DNA from: JACROF01 sp964533055
Lineage (GTDB): Bacteria > Patescibacteriota > Microgenomatia > Levybacterales > UBA12049
Assembly (NCBI GenBank): GCA_964533055.1
Contig: CAZHKZ010000026.1
Span: 1 to 9,841 of the forward strand
Direction: 5' to 3'
Length of the DNA stretch: 9,841 nt
How positions within the stretch are numbered: the stretch's first letter is position 1; each line of letters begins with the position of its first letter. Made by a program: the position numbers and the translations under genes. Shown here piece after piece: positions 1 through 6,702 of the stretch. The notes below the pieces were generated by a model. That model saw only the letters and a program-made list of their open reading frames with translations. It was not told the origin of the DNA and did no database searches.

Positions 1-117
1 TGCTGGAGTCTCTGCTACTGGTGTAGCTGGAGGTGTCCAAGCTGGTGCTGCTGGCTGGTCTGTTACAGGAGGTGTTGGAACACCTGTCTGTGGAATACCG
101 CTATTATTTTGATCCAT
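1..117 (-). CDS. Pro/Thr/Ala-rich protein, N-terminal part only (runs off the window)
   Basis: This is an open frame of 39 codons read leftwards from the ATG at 117-115 and cut by the window edge. The visible residues begin MDQNNSGIPQTGVPTPP and continue rich in Pro, Thr, Ala and Val, with no hydrophobic signal segment so far. It looks like a flexible low-complexity N-terminus ahead of an unseen domain. Support for it being real comes from a near-perfect Shine-Dalgarno (AAAGGAGGTGAG, 135-124 on the minus strand) at normal spacing from the ATG. It lies 62 nt downstream of the dnaB stop and probably belongs to the same transcript. I cannot assign a family. Low-complexity starts of this kind precede membrane or secreted domains in many CPR proteins, but that is only an inference here. 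Confidence 0.7.
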   Translation of the reverse strand, partial: MDQNNSGIPQTGVPTPPVTDQPAAPAWTPPATPVAETPA

Positions 118-123
118 TTATAT

Positions 124-135
124 CTCACCTCCTTT
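124..135 (-). promoter_or_regulatory. Strong Shine-Dalgarno for the Pro-rich gene
   Basis: Read on the minus strand the sequence is AAAGGAGGTGAG, almost fully complementary to the 3' end of 16S rRNA, ending 6 nt before the ATG at 117. It fixes that start and shows that the organism uses SD initiation for some genes, in contrast to the SD-less starts behind promoters elsewhere in the window. Confidence 0.8.
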
Positions 136-179
136 CATCATTACTTTCTACTACTTTAGCTTACTTACAAAGCGTTTGT

Positions 180-1514
180 CTATTCGCTTGATACAGTACT
201 ATTTTCGACATTATAAAATCTAATCCTGTCACCTCTAAAGAGAAGGTCGATCTCCCCGGTTGGTCCGTTACGATGCTTAGCAATCAACATTTTTGTTGGG
301 ATATTATGATTGGAGACATCAAGTTCCATATCAGGCCTATAAAGGAACATGACAACGTCCGCATCTTGCTCAATTGCTCCTGACTCTCGTAGATCTGACA
401 ACTGAGGTCTTTTTTCACCGCGCTGCTCAACAGCACGAGAAAGCTGAGAGGCTGCAAGCACAGGCACACTAAGTTCACGAGCCAAATTCTTAAGTGCTTG
501 GGATACAATCGAGACTTCTTGCACACGACTCTCTACTTTTCGACCTGGATCAACTAGCTGCAAGTAATCGACAATAATCAATCCTAACCCATGCTCCATA
601 TGAAGCCTGCGTGCCTTACTTCTCATTTCTGAGAGATTAAGGCCCGGTGTATCATCGATAAAAATTGGGGCATCTGCCAACTCGCCCATCGCATTTGATA
701 ATTTAGTAAAGTCATCTTCAGATAACTTACCTGTCTTAAGTCTCCATGCATCGACATCTGCCTGAGCTACGAGAAAACGATCTACCAACTCCTCTTTACT
801 CATTTCCAAAGAAAATATAGCAACAGCTTTACGCTCTTTTGTTGCGATATGCTGAGCCATATTAAGAGTGATCGCGGTTTTTCCCTGTCCAGGTCGTGCA
901 GCAAGAATGATAAGGTTGGACTTTTGAAACCCAGAGAGAACTCTATCAAGATCATTAAAACCAGTCTTAACTCCCCTAAGCCCCTCTCCTCCCTTGTGTA
1001 ATTCATCTATCCTGTCAAAACTCTGCGAAAGGGTATCTTTAATTGGGATAAATCCTCGAGTAATATTTCCCTGAGAGATCGCAAATATCGAAGACTCAGC
1101 CTTATCGAGAACTTCCTTTACTTCTTTTTTGTCATCATACCCAAGCTCTGCGATTTCAGTTCCTGCTCTCACAAGAGATCTTTTGGTAGATGCTTCCTTC
1201 ACAATACGCGCATATTCCTCCACATTTGCAGCTGTTGGAACAATGCTCACAAGATCGGTGAAGTATGAAGACTCGATCTTGGGCATCTCTTTATTCTTTT
1301 TCAAATATGAGGTGATAGTCATCAGATCGATGGGCTTTCGCTGCTCATAAAGAGCGAGCATGACAGAATAAATTACTTCATTTGTACTGTCGTAAAAATC
1401 TTCGGAGCGTAGAAGTTCTGAGACAATATTTACTGCATCCTTATCAATAAGAATTGAACCAAGGACACTCTTTTCTGCGTCTACATTCGAGGGGAGAACT
1501 TTTAGTGTTGCCAT
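180..1514 (-). CDS. dnaB: Replicative DNA helicase DnaB
   Basis: This is the hexameric 5'-3' helicase that unwinds DNA at the replication fork and interacts with primase. The protein has 444 residues, a normal family length, with no intein. The N-terminal DnaB domain spans about residues 8-110 (DAEKSVLGSIL near the start). After a linker, the RecA-like ATPase domain spans about 175-440. Visible motifs are Walker A ARPGQGKTA (K212, T213), the catalytic Glu in FSLEMS (E237), Walker B LIIVDYLQL (D316), the sensor ASQLSR (Q357), SGAIEQDAD at about 378-386, and the arginine finger region KHRNGPTG (R415). All key residues are present. The ATG at 1514 lies 2 nt after the stop of the upstream MBL-fold gene in a TAATAATG arrangement with no SD, so translation is probably coupled by reinitiation. 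The stop is TAG. Confidence 0.97.
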   Translation of the reverse strand: MATLKVLPSNVDAEKSVLGSILIDKDAVNIVSELLRSEDFYDSTNEVIYSVMLALYEQRKPIDLMTITSYLKKNKEMPKIESSYFTDLVSIVPTAANVEEYARIVKEASTKRSLVRAGTEIAELGYDDKKEVKEVLDKAESSIFAISQGNITRGFIPIKDTLSQSFDRIDELHKGGEGLRGVKTGFNDLDRVLSGFQKSNLIILAARPGQGKTAITLNMAQHIATKERKAVAIFSLEMSKEELVDRFLVAQADVDAWRLKTGKLSEDDFTKLSNAMGELADAPIFIDDTPGLNLSEMRSKARRLHMEHGLGLIIVDYLQLVDPGRKVESRVQEVSIVSQALKNLARELSVPVLAASQLSRAVEQRGEKRPQLSDLRESGAIEQDADVVMFLYRPDMELDVSNHNIPTKMLIAKHRNGPTGEIDLLFRGDRIRFYNVENSTVSSE

Positions 1515-1516
1515 TA

Positions 1517-2038
1517 TTAACTTGAAGACAGGACAATAGTCTCGACTTCAGCTGGAAATTTACCTGCAACGATTGAATATTTGCTAACTGTTTTTTTAGA
1601 GTCTTTATTAAGCGTGTCACTAACCTCATTGGCATGAGCTCCAAAAAATACTGTAGCATTTGTACCAAGTGCAGTTGCAAATCCAGCGGTACCAAGGGAC
1701 TCAGCTCGAACGATCAGAACATTATGCTCTTTTAATTTTTGATGTGAAGACTCAAGTGCATCTCGATCCCCAACCAAGACCTCAACACCATCAACTGAAA
1801 GTGTAAACACTGTTTTATCACCCGATGCTGTTCCTGTAATCTTTATTCCACCTGCTTCATACTCTCCTGGGCCATCGAGAGCTACGACATCTTCTTTAAT
1901 TTTTAAAGATGATTTTGAAGGATTTCCTAAAAGGATTGCTGCGTTGTATTGCGAGGTCTTATCAATTGGATTGAAGAATACTGATGCCGTCTTTCCTTTG
2001 ATTTTTAAACTGTCTATTGCTTGAACTGATACTTCCAC
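1517..2038 (-). CDS. MBL-fold-like protein lacking the metal site (probable pseudoenzyme)
   Basis: The protein has 173 residues. The segments SLKIKGKTASVFFNPID (10-26) and DGPGEYEAGGIKITG (55-69) resemble the N-terminal strand and the GPGEYE turn of the small UlaG-like (COG2220-type) metallo-beta-lactamase-fold proteins common in CPR bacteria. SVDGVEVLVGDRD (81-93) matches their 'DG..v..LGD' strand. The HxHxDH metal motif expected between these blocks is absent: that stretch reads AAILLGNPSKSS (33-44). D91 and H135 could be leftovers of ligand positions. It is therefore unlikely to be a zinc hydrolase and may be structural or regulatory. The start is GTG at 2038-2036, since the frame has a TAG four codons upstream and no ATG. 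An extended -10 lies directly before it, suggesting a leaderless mRNA. It is the first gene of the operon with dnaB. The family call rests on motifs remembered from the family, with no alignment run. Confidence 0.7.
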   Translation of the reverse strand: MEVSVQAIDSLKIKGKTASVFFNPIDKTSQYNAAILLGNPSKSSLKIKEDVVALDGPGEYEAGGIKITGTASGDKTVFTLSVDGVEVLVGDRDALESSHQKLKEHNVLIVRAESLGTAGFATALGTNATVFFGAHANEVSDTLNKDSKKTVSKYSIVAGKFPAEVETIVLSSS

Positions 2039-2044
2039 CCAGTC

Positions 2045-2053
2045 ATACTACCA
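2045..2053 (-). promoter_or_regulatory. Extended -10 promoter of the MBL-dnaB operon, leaderless type
   Basis: On the minus strand the sequence is TGGTAGTAT, a TGn extended -10 with hexamer TAGTAT (2050-2045; 4/6 to consensus). The GTG start follows after exactly 6 nt, so transcription would begin at or within a base or two of the start codon. No convincing -35 lies 16-18 nt upstream, which an extended -10 can compensate for. Confidence 0.5.
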
Positions 2054-2099
2054 TACGCAAAATTTTCTGTCTAGAGATAGGAGATTCGACTCTCTTTTC

Positions 2100-2128
2100 T
2101 TGACAACATATCCTCTATCGCCTATCAT
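2100..2128 (+). promoter_or_regulatory. Near-consensus sigma70-type promoter for the 2200-3398 genes
   Basis: A perfect -35 TTGACA (2100-2105), a 17-nt spacer and a -10 TATCAT (2123-2128; 5/6) form the best promoter match in the window. The expected transcription start is near 2135, giving a leader of about 65 nt before the ATG at 2200. The leader has no ATG and no SD-like sequence close to the start. Confidence 0.65.
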
Positions 2129-2199
2129 CATCTGGCACGATTACTCCTACTGTCTTTATTATCTTCTCGTGTATTAAGACAACTCATTGAAATCAGTAT

Positions 2200-2625
2200 A
2201 TGAAAGCAGAAAGGCTTATTTTATCTCTCATAGCTATCTTTGTCGGGCTACTTGTAGCTGGAGGAGCTTTTTATATATTCCAACTTACCAAACAAGTTCC
2301 AGGTGGCGCTAGCAGCATCACAGTTAAGGCGCGCGCAACTCCAACTCCATCCTCAACCAATTATCTCGTCATTGACTCACCAGCCGATGAATCAATTTCT
2401 AAGGTCAAAACAATAACAATTGTAGGAAAGGTCGTCCCCAACTCAACACTCATAATCTCCAACGGTGTTACCGATCAGGTCGTCAATCCATCATCATCTG
2501 GCAACTTTACAGTAACATCGTCACTTGACGAAGACACAACGCTTTTCTATATTACGGCGATCTTTCCAGATGGCGAAGAAAAGACGCTAACGAGAACACT
2601 TAGTTTTGTCTCTGAGGAGTTTTAA
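2200..2625 (+). CDS. Membrane-anchored small beta-domain (Ig-like) protein of unknown function
   Basis: The protein has 141 residues. Residues 1-28 form one hydrophobic segment after MKAER (LILSLIAIFVGLLVAGGAFYI), with no clear signal-peptidase site, so it is probably an N-terminal membrane anchor with the rest outside the cell. A Thr-Pro linker (ATPTPSS, about 45-52) leads to a short domain of about 85 residues with alternating hydrophobic residues (LVIDSPADESI, TITIVGKVVPNSTLII, the last third ending TRTLSF). This pattern resembles bacterial Ig-like or glucodextranase-B-type beta-sandwich repeats ('sPadg..v....v.v.G....g..v.vng'). It has no cysteines and no catalytic motif. There is no in-frame start upstream because a TGA lies four codons before the ATG. 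Its stop overlaps the next ATG by one base (TAATG), so the two are almost certainly made together. The stop is TAA. Confidence 0.8.
   Translation: MKAERLILSLIAIFVGLLVAGGAFYIFQLTKQVPGGASSITVKARATPTPSSTNYLVIDSPADESISKVKTITIVGKVVPNSTLIISNGVTDQVVNPSSSGNFTVTSSLDEDTTLFYITAIFPDGEEKTLTRTLSFVSEEF
2614..2619 (+). promoter_or_regulatory. Shine-Dalgarno inside the end of the 2200 gene
   Basis: GAGGAG lies 5 nt before the ATG at 2625, inside the last codons of the upstream gene. It supports that start and the coupled TAATG junction. Confidence 0.7.
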
Positions 2626-3398
2626 TGACTAAATACTTTATACTTTTACTATTACTTATTGCACTAAGTGTTCCGGCACATGCTGCAACACCGACCCCGT
2701 CTGGCAACACAGAGCCAACTGCCGAATCAGTTACTCAAAAACTCTCAGATAAAATTAATAATCTCAAAGAGAAAATTGCATCTCGTGTTGCCGAGCTAAA
2801 TCTCGTTGAAAAGAAGGGCTTTATTGGAGCAATTAAGGAGATTAGGCCAAATCTCATTTCAATTACCGACGGGAAAGGTGATATAAAACTCATTGATGTT
2901 GATGAGATAACAAAATTCTCTGATGGCTCAGATGACATTGGCATATCAGATCTGAAAGTTGGCGGAAAAGTAGCCGTTGTAGGACTCTACAACAAAGACT
3001 CGGAGCATCTTCTAGCTCGCTTTATCTCTGTCATCAATATCCCTCTCTTTGCTAGTGGAGCGGTGAACAGCATAGACGACAAGAACTTTACTTTTACTCT
3101 TCTAAAAGAAAACGGTGATCAAATGAAGGTAGATGTTGAAAATGTTACTAAGACTGTCTCATACTCTGGAACAACGGGCGAGAAATCTGGATTCTCGACA
3201 ATCAAGAGGGGTAGTCGAGTAATTGTCGTTGGATTTCCAGATGCAAAAGAAAAAAACAGAGTAGTTGCAACAAGAATTCTTCTCTTTCCTTCGCTCCCAA
3301 AAAATCCCCGGCTTGTCATTCCAGACAATGCAGTAGATACGACCCAAGATCCGATTACATCCACTGGAAGTGGCAAAAAAATAACTCCTCTAAAATAG
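2625..3398 (+). CDS. Exported protein with two DUF5666-like beta domains
   Basis: The protein has 257 residues. Residues 1-20 are a classical signal peptide (MTKYF, a Leu/Ile-rich core, then VPAHA) with an A-x-A site predicting cleavage after A20. The mature N-terminus ATPTPSG is a Thr-Pro linker like that in the preceding protein. A charged helical stretch follows (about 36-60, possibly coiled coil). Then come two related units, about 64-137 and 141-220. Each has the plan G-x-I/V-x-x-I, a beta strand, a DV/NVT-type strand, 'dLKvGgkVaVvG' (or 'IKRGSRVIVVG') and a final A-x-x-I strand. This matches the OB-like DUF5666 pattern as I know it. The C-tail (about 225-257) is unstructured and ends in a basic GKKITPLK. 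There are no cysteines and no visible active site. It likely works with the membrane-anchored neighbour at the cell surface, possibly binding something, but the role is unknown. The stop is TAG. Confidence 0.8.
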   Translation: MTKYFILLLLLIALSVPAHAATPTPSGNTEPTAESVTQKLSDKINNLKEKIASRVAELNLVEKKGFIGAIKEIRPNLISITDGKGDIKLIDVDEITKFSDGSDDIGISDLKVGGKVAVVGLYNKDSEHLLARFISVINIPLFASGAVNSIDDKNFTFTLLKENGDQMKVDVENVTKTVSYSGTTGEKSGFSTIKRGSRVIVVGFPDAKEKNRVVATRILLFPSLPKNPRLVIPDNAVDTTQDPITSTGSGKKITPLK

Positions 3399-3403
3399 CT
3401 CTT

Positions 3404-4483
3404 ATGATAGTAAAAGAAAGTATCCAGAAATTTCTCAAAGGCAATGGCCTTGATGCCATGCTCATATCAAAAACAAGTGACATAGCCTATCTCTCGTTGT
3501 TTCATGGATTCTCATCTATTGAACGCGATGCTTTCATGCTCGTTACCCACAAGAACACCTATCTTTTTACCAACCCTCTCTACTTTCGTGAAGCAAAAAT
3601 GTCAGTGAAAAATCTTGAAGTCATAGAGCATAAAGGCGAAAATAGCTTCTTTAAAAATCTTGCTGAGATTGTGGTAAATGAGAAGCTTGAAAATATTGGA
3701 TTTGAGAATGACAATATCACGGTTGCTGAGTATCTAAGACTCACAACTGCTATTACTTCCCATCTGGTTGCAAAAGATTTTTCCAGTGTTCGAATCCAAA
3801 AATCACCTGAGGAAGTTAAGCAAATAAAAATGGCGTGTGAAATTGGCGATAAAACATTTATATATATTCAATCATTCTTAAAACCTGGAATCACTGAATT
3901 AGGATTAGCATGGGAGATAGAAAAGTTCGTTCGTGAATCCGGAGCTGAACTTTCGTTTCCAACCATAGTCGCGTTTGGAGCCAACTCTGCAATGCCACAT
4001 CATCGCCCAAACAGCACGAAGCTTAAGATACGCGATACCGTGCTATTAGATTTTGGCACTACTATCAATGGCTACTGCTCTGATATGAGCAGAACCCTTT
4101 TTATTGGTGAGCCAACAAGAGAGCAAAAATCTGCATATGAAGCAGTCTTACAGGCGCAGCAAGAAGCAGTTAGGTACTTGAGTGATGAATTACGATTAAA
4201 GAATAAAGATGGGATCAAAGCTTCTGAAGTGGATAAAATTGCAAGAGAATATCTCATTGCCAAAAAGTACCCCTCCATCCCCCACTCACTTGGACATGGA
4301 ATTGGACTTGAAGTGCATGAAGCTCCTCGAATATCGCCCAACTCACAGGATTTTCTCACAGAGGGGATGGTGTTCTCAATCGAGCCAGGCGTCTATCTTG
4401 AGGGAAAATTCGGTGTTCGAATCGAAGATCTTTATTCAATTCAAGATAACAAGCTCATACAACTCACCCACTCAGCAATGTAG
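3404..4483 (+). CDS. M24B metallopeptidase, Xaa-Pro aminopeptidase/dipeptidase type
   Basis: This is a cytoplasmic peptidase that releases residues next to proline from peptide N-termini or dipeptides. The protein has 359 residues, the usual length of the short PepP/PepQ-like group. Residues 1-125 form the creatinase-type N-domain and about 133-355 the pita-bread catalytic domain. All five dinuclear-metal ligands are visible: D216 (LLDFG), D227 (CSDMSRT), H298 (SLGHGIG), E327 (SIEPGV) and E341 (RIEDLY). The supporting histidines are H199 (AMPHHRP) and H305 (EVHE). Sequence alone does not separate aminopeptidase from prolidase. The gene starts 5 nt after the previous stop with no SD. TAAAAT (3391-3396), formed by the last codons of the upstream gene, lies 7 nt before the ATG and could be a -10, but there is no -35. 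The stop is TAG followed by CCC. Confidence 0.93.
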   Translation: MIVKESIQKFLKGNGLDAMLISKTSDIAYLSLFHGFSSIERDAFMLVTHKNTYLFTNPLYFREAKMSVKNLEVIEHKGENSFFKNLAEIVVNEKLENIGFENDNITVAEYLRLTTAITSHLVAKDFSSVRIQKSPEEVKQIKMACEIGDKTFIYIQSFLKPGITELGLAWEIEKFVRESGAELSFPTIVAFGANSAMPHHRPNSTKLKIRDTVLLDFGTTINGYCSDMSRTLFIGEPTREQKSAYEAVLQAQQEAVRYLSDELRLKNKDGIKASEVDKIAREYLIAKKYPSIPHSLGHGIGLEVHEAPRISPNSQDFLTEGMVFSIEPGVYLEGKFGVRIEDLYSIQDNKLIQLTHSAM

Positions 4484-4489
4484 CCCATC

Positions 4490-4518
4490 TTCATTTTAAC
4501 TCAGAACCAATGTATACT
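4490..4518 (+). promoter_or_regulatory. hisS promoter, leaderless type
   Basis: The -10 TATACT (4513-4518; 5/6) is preceded by TG and followed by exactly 6 nt and the ATG at 4525. The best -35 at 17-nt spacing is TTCATT (4490-4495; only 3/6), just past the pepP-like stop. The octamer TGTATACT recurs before the antiporter gene and at 9813. Because the -10 overlaps the ATG at 4510, that upstream ATG cannot be the start on this transcript. Confidence 0.55.
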
Positions 4519-4524
4519 ATCTGT

Positions 4525-5718
4525 ATGTTGCTACAGACGCTAAAAGGATTTAGAGACTTTCTCCCAGCTGAGGCTCGACGCAGACAATTTGTGATTAGCA
4601 CCTTGAAAAAGGTATTTGAGTCATACGGCTTTGAGCCACTTGAGACTCCCTCGCTTGAATACGAAGCAATCCTCGCGGGGAAATATGGTGAAGAGGGCGA
4701 TAAGCTCATGTACAAATTTACAGACAACGGCAAAAGAAAGGTGGCGCTTCGCTATGACCAAACCGTTCCACTTTCTCGAGTTGTAGCTCAGAGGCAAAAT
4801 GAGCTACCTACACCATTTAAGAGATATCAGATCCAAAATGTGTGGCGAGCTGAAAACACACAGAAAGGACGTTTCAGAGAATTCCTACAATGTGACATCG
4901 ACATTGCAGGAAGCGCATCTAGTTTTGCTGATGCTGAGATACTTGCAATCATCTCAGATAGTTATCAAGCTCTTGGATTCAAGAACTTTAAGATACTCGT
5001 CAATGATCGCGCAGTCTTCTCGGGACTACCAATGCAAGCTGTGATTAGTATCGACAAGCTGAAAAAAATCGGTAAAGATGCAGTTGAGAAGGAACTTAAA
5101 GATTTAGGTGTTGATGCAAAAGCGCTAGATCAACTCCTTGATTCATCCCCGACCCCAACTCTTGCCAAAATTCTCATTGCAGCAGAAAAACTTGGGGTTC
5201 CTAAAAATGTGATTACTTTTGAACCAACACTAGCGCGAGGACTTGACTACTATACAGGCATAATTATTGAAGTAGAGATCGAAGGATATTCGGTTGGATC
5301 AGTTGGTGGAGGTGGACGCTATGACAACCTCATCGGAATGTTTGCAAAAAGACAGATCCCATCGGTCGGATTTGCTTTTGGCTTTGACAGAACCATGGAG
5401 GCGATGGAGGAAAAAAAGCTTTTCAATAAAGATACAGCCACAGCTAAAGTCCTCGTGACGCTTTTCTCACCAGAACTAGCAGATGAATCAATTGCACTTG
5501 CCTATGAGCTTCGTGCGCAGGGAGTACCTACCGAGCTCTTTCTTGATGAAAATACTAAAATGGATCGACAATTAAAGTACGCAGATCAAAAAAACATATC
5601 CTATGTCGTGACAATCGGGCCAGATGAGAAAAAAGATGACAAAATATCGCTTAAGAATATGGCGACAAAAGAACAAAAACAAGTTACACTAAAAACACTA
5701 CTGGAAATTCTCCAATAG
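4525..5718 (+). CDS. hisS: Histidyl-tRNA synthetase, eukaryote/archaea-like subtype
   Basis: This class IIa enzyme charges tRNA-His with histidine. The protein has 397 residues from the Met at 4525 (402 from the in-frame ATG at 4510). I prefer 4525 because MLLQTLKGFRDFLP aligns with the usual HisRS N-terminus and because a -10 box covers the earlier ATG. Visible motifs (numbered from 4525) are the motif 1 region near 9-45, the ATP-binding region RYDQTVP (76-82), motif 2 WRAENTQKGRFREFLQCDID (107-126), the histidine loop LARGLDYYTG (236-245, R238), the Gly-rich VGSVGGGGRYD (257-267), motif 3 ending FGFDR (R289), and an HGTP anticodon-binding domain at about 307-397. Motif 2 and the GKYGEEGDKLMY block resemble human and archaeal HisRS more than the E. 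coli/Bacillus type (RxERPQxGRYRQF). It lies 41 nt after the peptidase gene and has its own promoter. The stop is TAG followed by CCC. Confidence 0.96.
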   Translation: MLLQTLKGFRDFLPAEARRRQFVISTLKKVFESYGFEPLETPSLEYEAILAGKYGEEGDKLMYKFTDNGKRKVALRYDQTVPLSRVVAQRQNELPTPFKRYQIQNVWRAENTQKGRFREFLQCDIDIAGSASSFADAEILAIISDSYQALGFKNFKILVNDRAVFSGLPMQAVISIDKLKKIGKDAVEKELKDLGVDAKALDQLLDSSPTPTLAKILIAAEKLGVPKNVITFEPTLARGLDYYTGIIIEVEIEGYSVGSVGGGGRYDNLIGMFAKRQIPSVGFAFGFDRTMEAMEEKKLFNKDTATAKVLVTLFSPELADESIALAYELRAQGVPTELFLDENTKMDRQLKYADQKNISYVVTIGPDEKKDDKISLKNMATKEQKQVTLKTLLEILQ

Positions 5719-5724
5719 CCCACA

Positions 5725-6648
5725 ATGATCAGACTGTCCAAATATCACCTCGCTATATTCGCACTTATTGCAACAAACGTCATTTGGGGGGCAAGTGTTC
5801 CGCTATTCAAGTGGTCACTCCAGGAAATGCCACCTTTTACCTTCGCTTTTATTCGCTTTCTTCTCTCCTCACTTTTCCTCCTTCCATTCACAATGCATCG
5901 ACTCAAGATCACGAAAAAAGATGCAATCTCACTTTTTGTCCTAGGGTTTGTGGGATTCTTTGTTCACATAGGGCTCCTTCTAGTTGGGCTGAAGATATCA
6001 TCAAGTCTTAATGCATCGATCATTGCAGCTGCTGCTCCAATTTTTCTCATCATCGGATCCGTAATATTCTTTAAGGAGAAGGTAAAAACCAAGATAATTC
6101 TAGGGACCATAATCAGCCTCATCGGTGTAATCGTCATCATTCTTAGACCTCTTTTTGATGTAGGTCTTGATGGAGCTATTAGTGGCAATCTGATGTTCCT
6201 TGTTGGAACGCTCGCATTTGTGGTCTATACCTTTCTCCTCAAGAATTATACAACTCATTTGAGAACAACAACTGTAACTTTTTATATGTTCGCTTTCTCA
6301 ACACTTATGTTCCTTCCCTTCTTCCTTATGGAGTCATCCAATCACAACATCCTCACCTTCATAACTGTCCAATCAATGATCGGCATCCTTTTTGGAGCCA
6401 TCTTTACCTCAATAGCTGGATATTTATTTTATAATTTTGCAATTCGATATGTAAAAGCGAGTGAAGTTGGCATTTTTCTTTATATGGATCCAATCGTCAC
6501 GATTCTTGTAGCAGTACCACTTCTTGGCGAGAAATTAACCTCTATTTTCCTTTTTGGTGCTCTCCTTGTCTTTGTCGGAATATTTATCGCTGAGAGGCGT
6601 ATACCCTACCATCCAATCCACAGGTTAAAGAAAAAGTATCAATACTAG
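5725..6648 (+). CDS. EamA-family drug/metabolite transporter (DMT superfamily)
   Basis: This is an inner-membrane permease of 307 residues with about ten hydrophobic segments in two EamA repeats (about 10-140 and 152-290), the standard size and plan. Each half ends in the typical loop before its last helix: FFKEKVKTK (about 115-123) and LLGEKLTS (about 266-273). TM1 carries NVIWGAS and the family's FAFIRFLLSS segment follows. The C-terminus is basic and cytoplasmic (RLKKKYQY). The substrate cannot be read from the sequence; related proteins export amino acids, metabolites or drugs. The ATG lies 6 nt after the hisS stop with no SD and no clear promoter, so it is probably translated by coupling on the hisS transcript. 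The stop is TAG. Confidence 0.92.
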   Translation: MIRLSKYHLAIFALIATNVIWGASVPLFKWSLQEMPPFTFAFIRFLLSSLFLLPFTMHRLKITKKDAISLFVLGFVGFFVHIGLLLVGLKISSSLNASIIAAAAPIFLIIGSVIFFKEKVKTKIILGTIISLIGVIVIILRPLFDVGLDGAISGNLMFLVGTLAFVVYTFLLKNYTTHLRTTTVTFYMFAFSTLMFLPFFLMESSNHNILTFITVQSMIGILFGAIFTSIAGYLFYNFAIRYVKASEVGIFLYMDPIVTILVAVPLLGEKLTSIFLFGALLVFVGIFIAERRIPYHPIHRLKKKYQY

Positions 6649-6667
6649 ATCCCTAACTTGCACCTGG

Positions 6668-6696
6668 TTGAATTTATCCCTAAATTAGGCTATAAT
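6668..6696 (+). promoter_or_regulatory. rpmE promoter, leaderless type
   Basis: The -35 TTGAAT (6668-6673; 4/6), a 17-nt spacer and a perfect -10 TATAAT (6691-6696) are followed by 6 nt and the ATG at 6703. This is the clearest leaderless arrangement in the window. It excludes a TTG at 6658 as the start on this transcript, since that codon lies upstream of the -35. Confidence 0.75.
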
Positions 6697-6702
6697 GGCT
6701 CT

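Noticed and set aside
170..189. AAGCG/CGCTT inverted repeat at the end of dnaB as a terminator.
   Set aside because: The stem is only 5 bp with a 10-nt loop and no T-tract, and the next gene has a strong SD and probably shares the transcript.
2735..3376. Minus-strand open frames (2735-2944, 3119-3376) opposite the DUF5666-like gene.
   Set aside because: They lie antisense to a well-supported coding frame, have no SD or promoter, and their translations are low in recognisable motifs.
4510..4524. Upstream ATG giving HisRS five extra residues (MYTIC).
   Set aside because: The ATG overlaps the -10 box and the added residues do not fit the conserved HisRS N-terminus.
5716..5724. The hisS stop TAG-CCC-ACA is in frame with the EamA ATG, so UAG read-through would fuse HisRS to a transporter.
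   Set aside because: A soluble synthetase fused to a ten-helix permease makes little sense, RF1 is encoded next door, and one chance in three gives the same frame.
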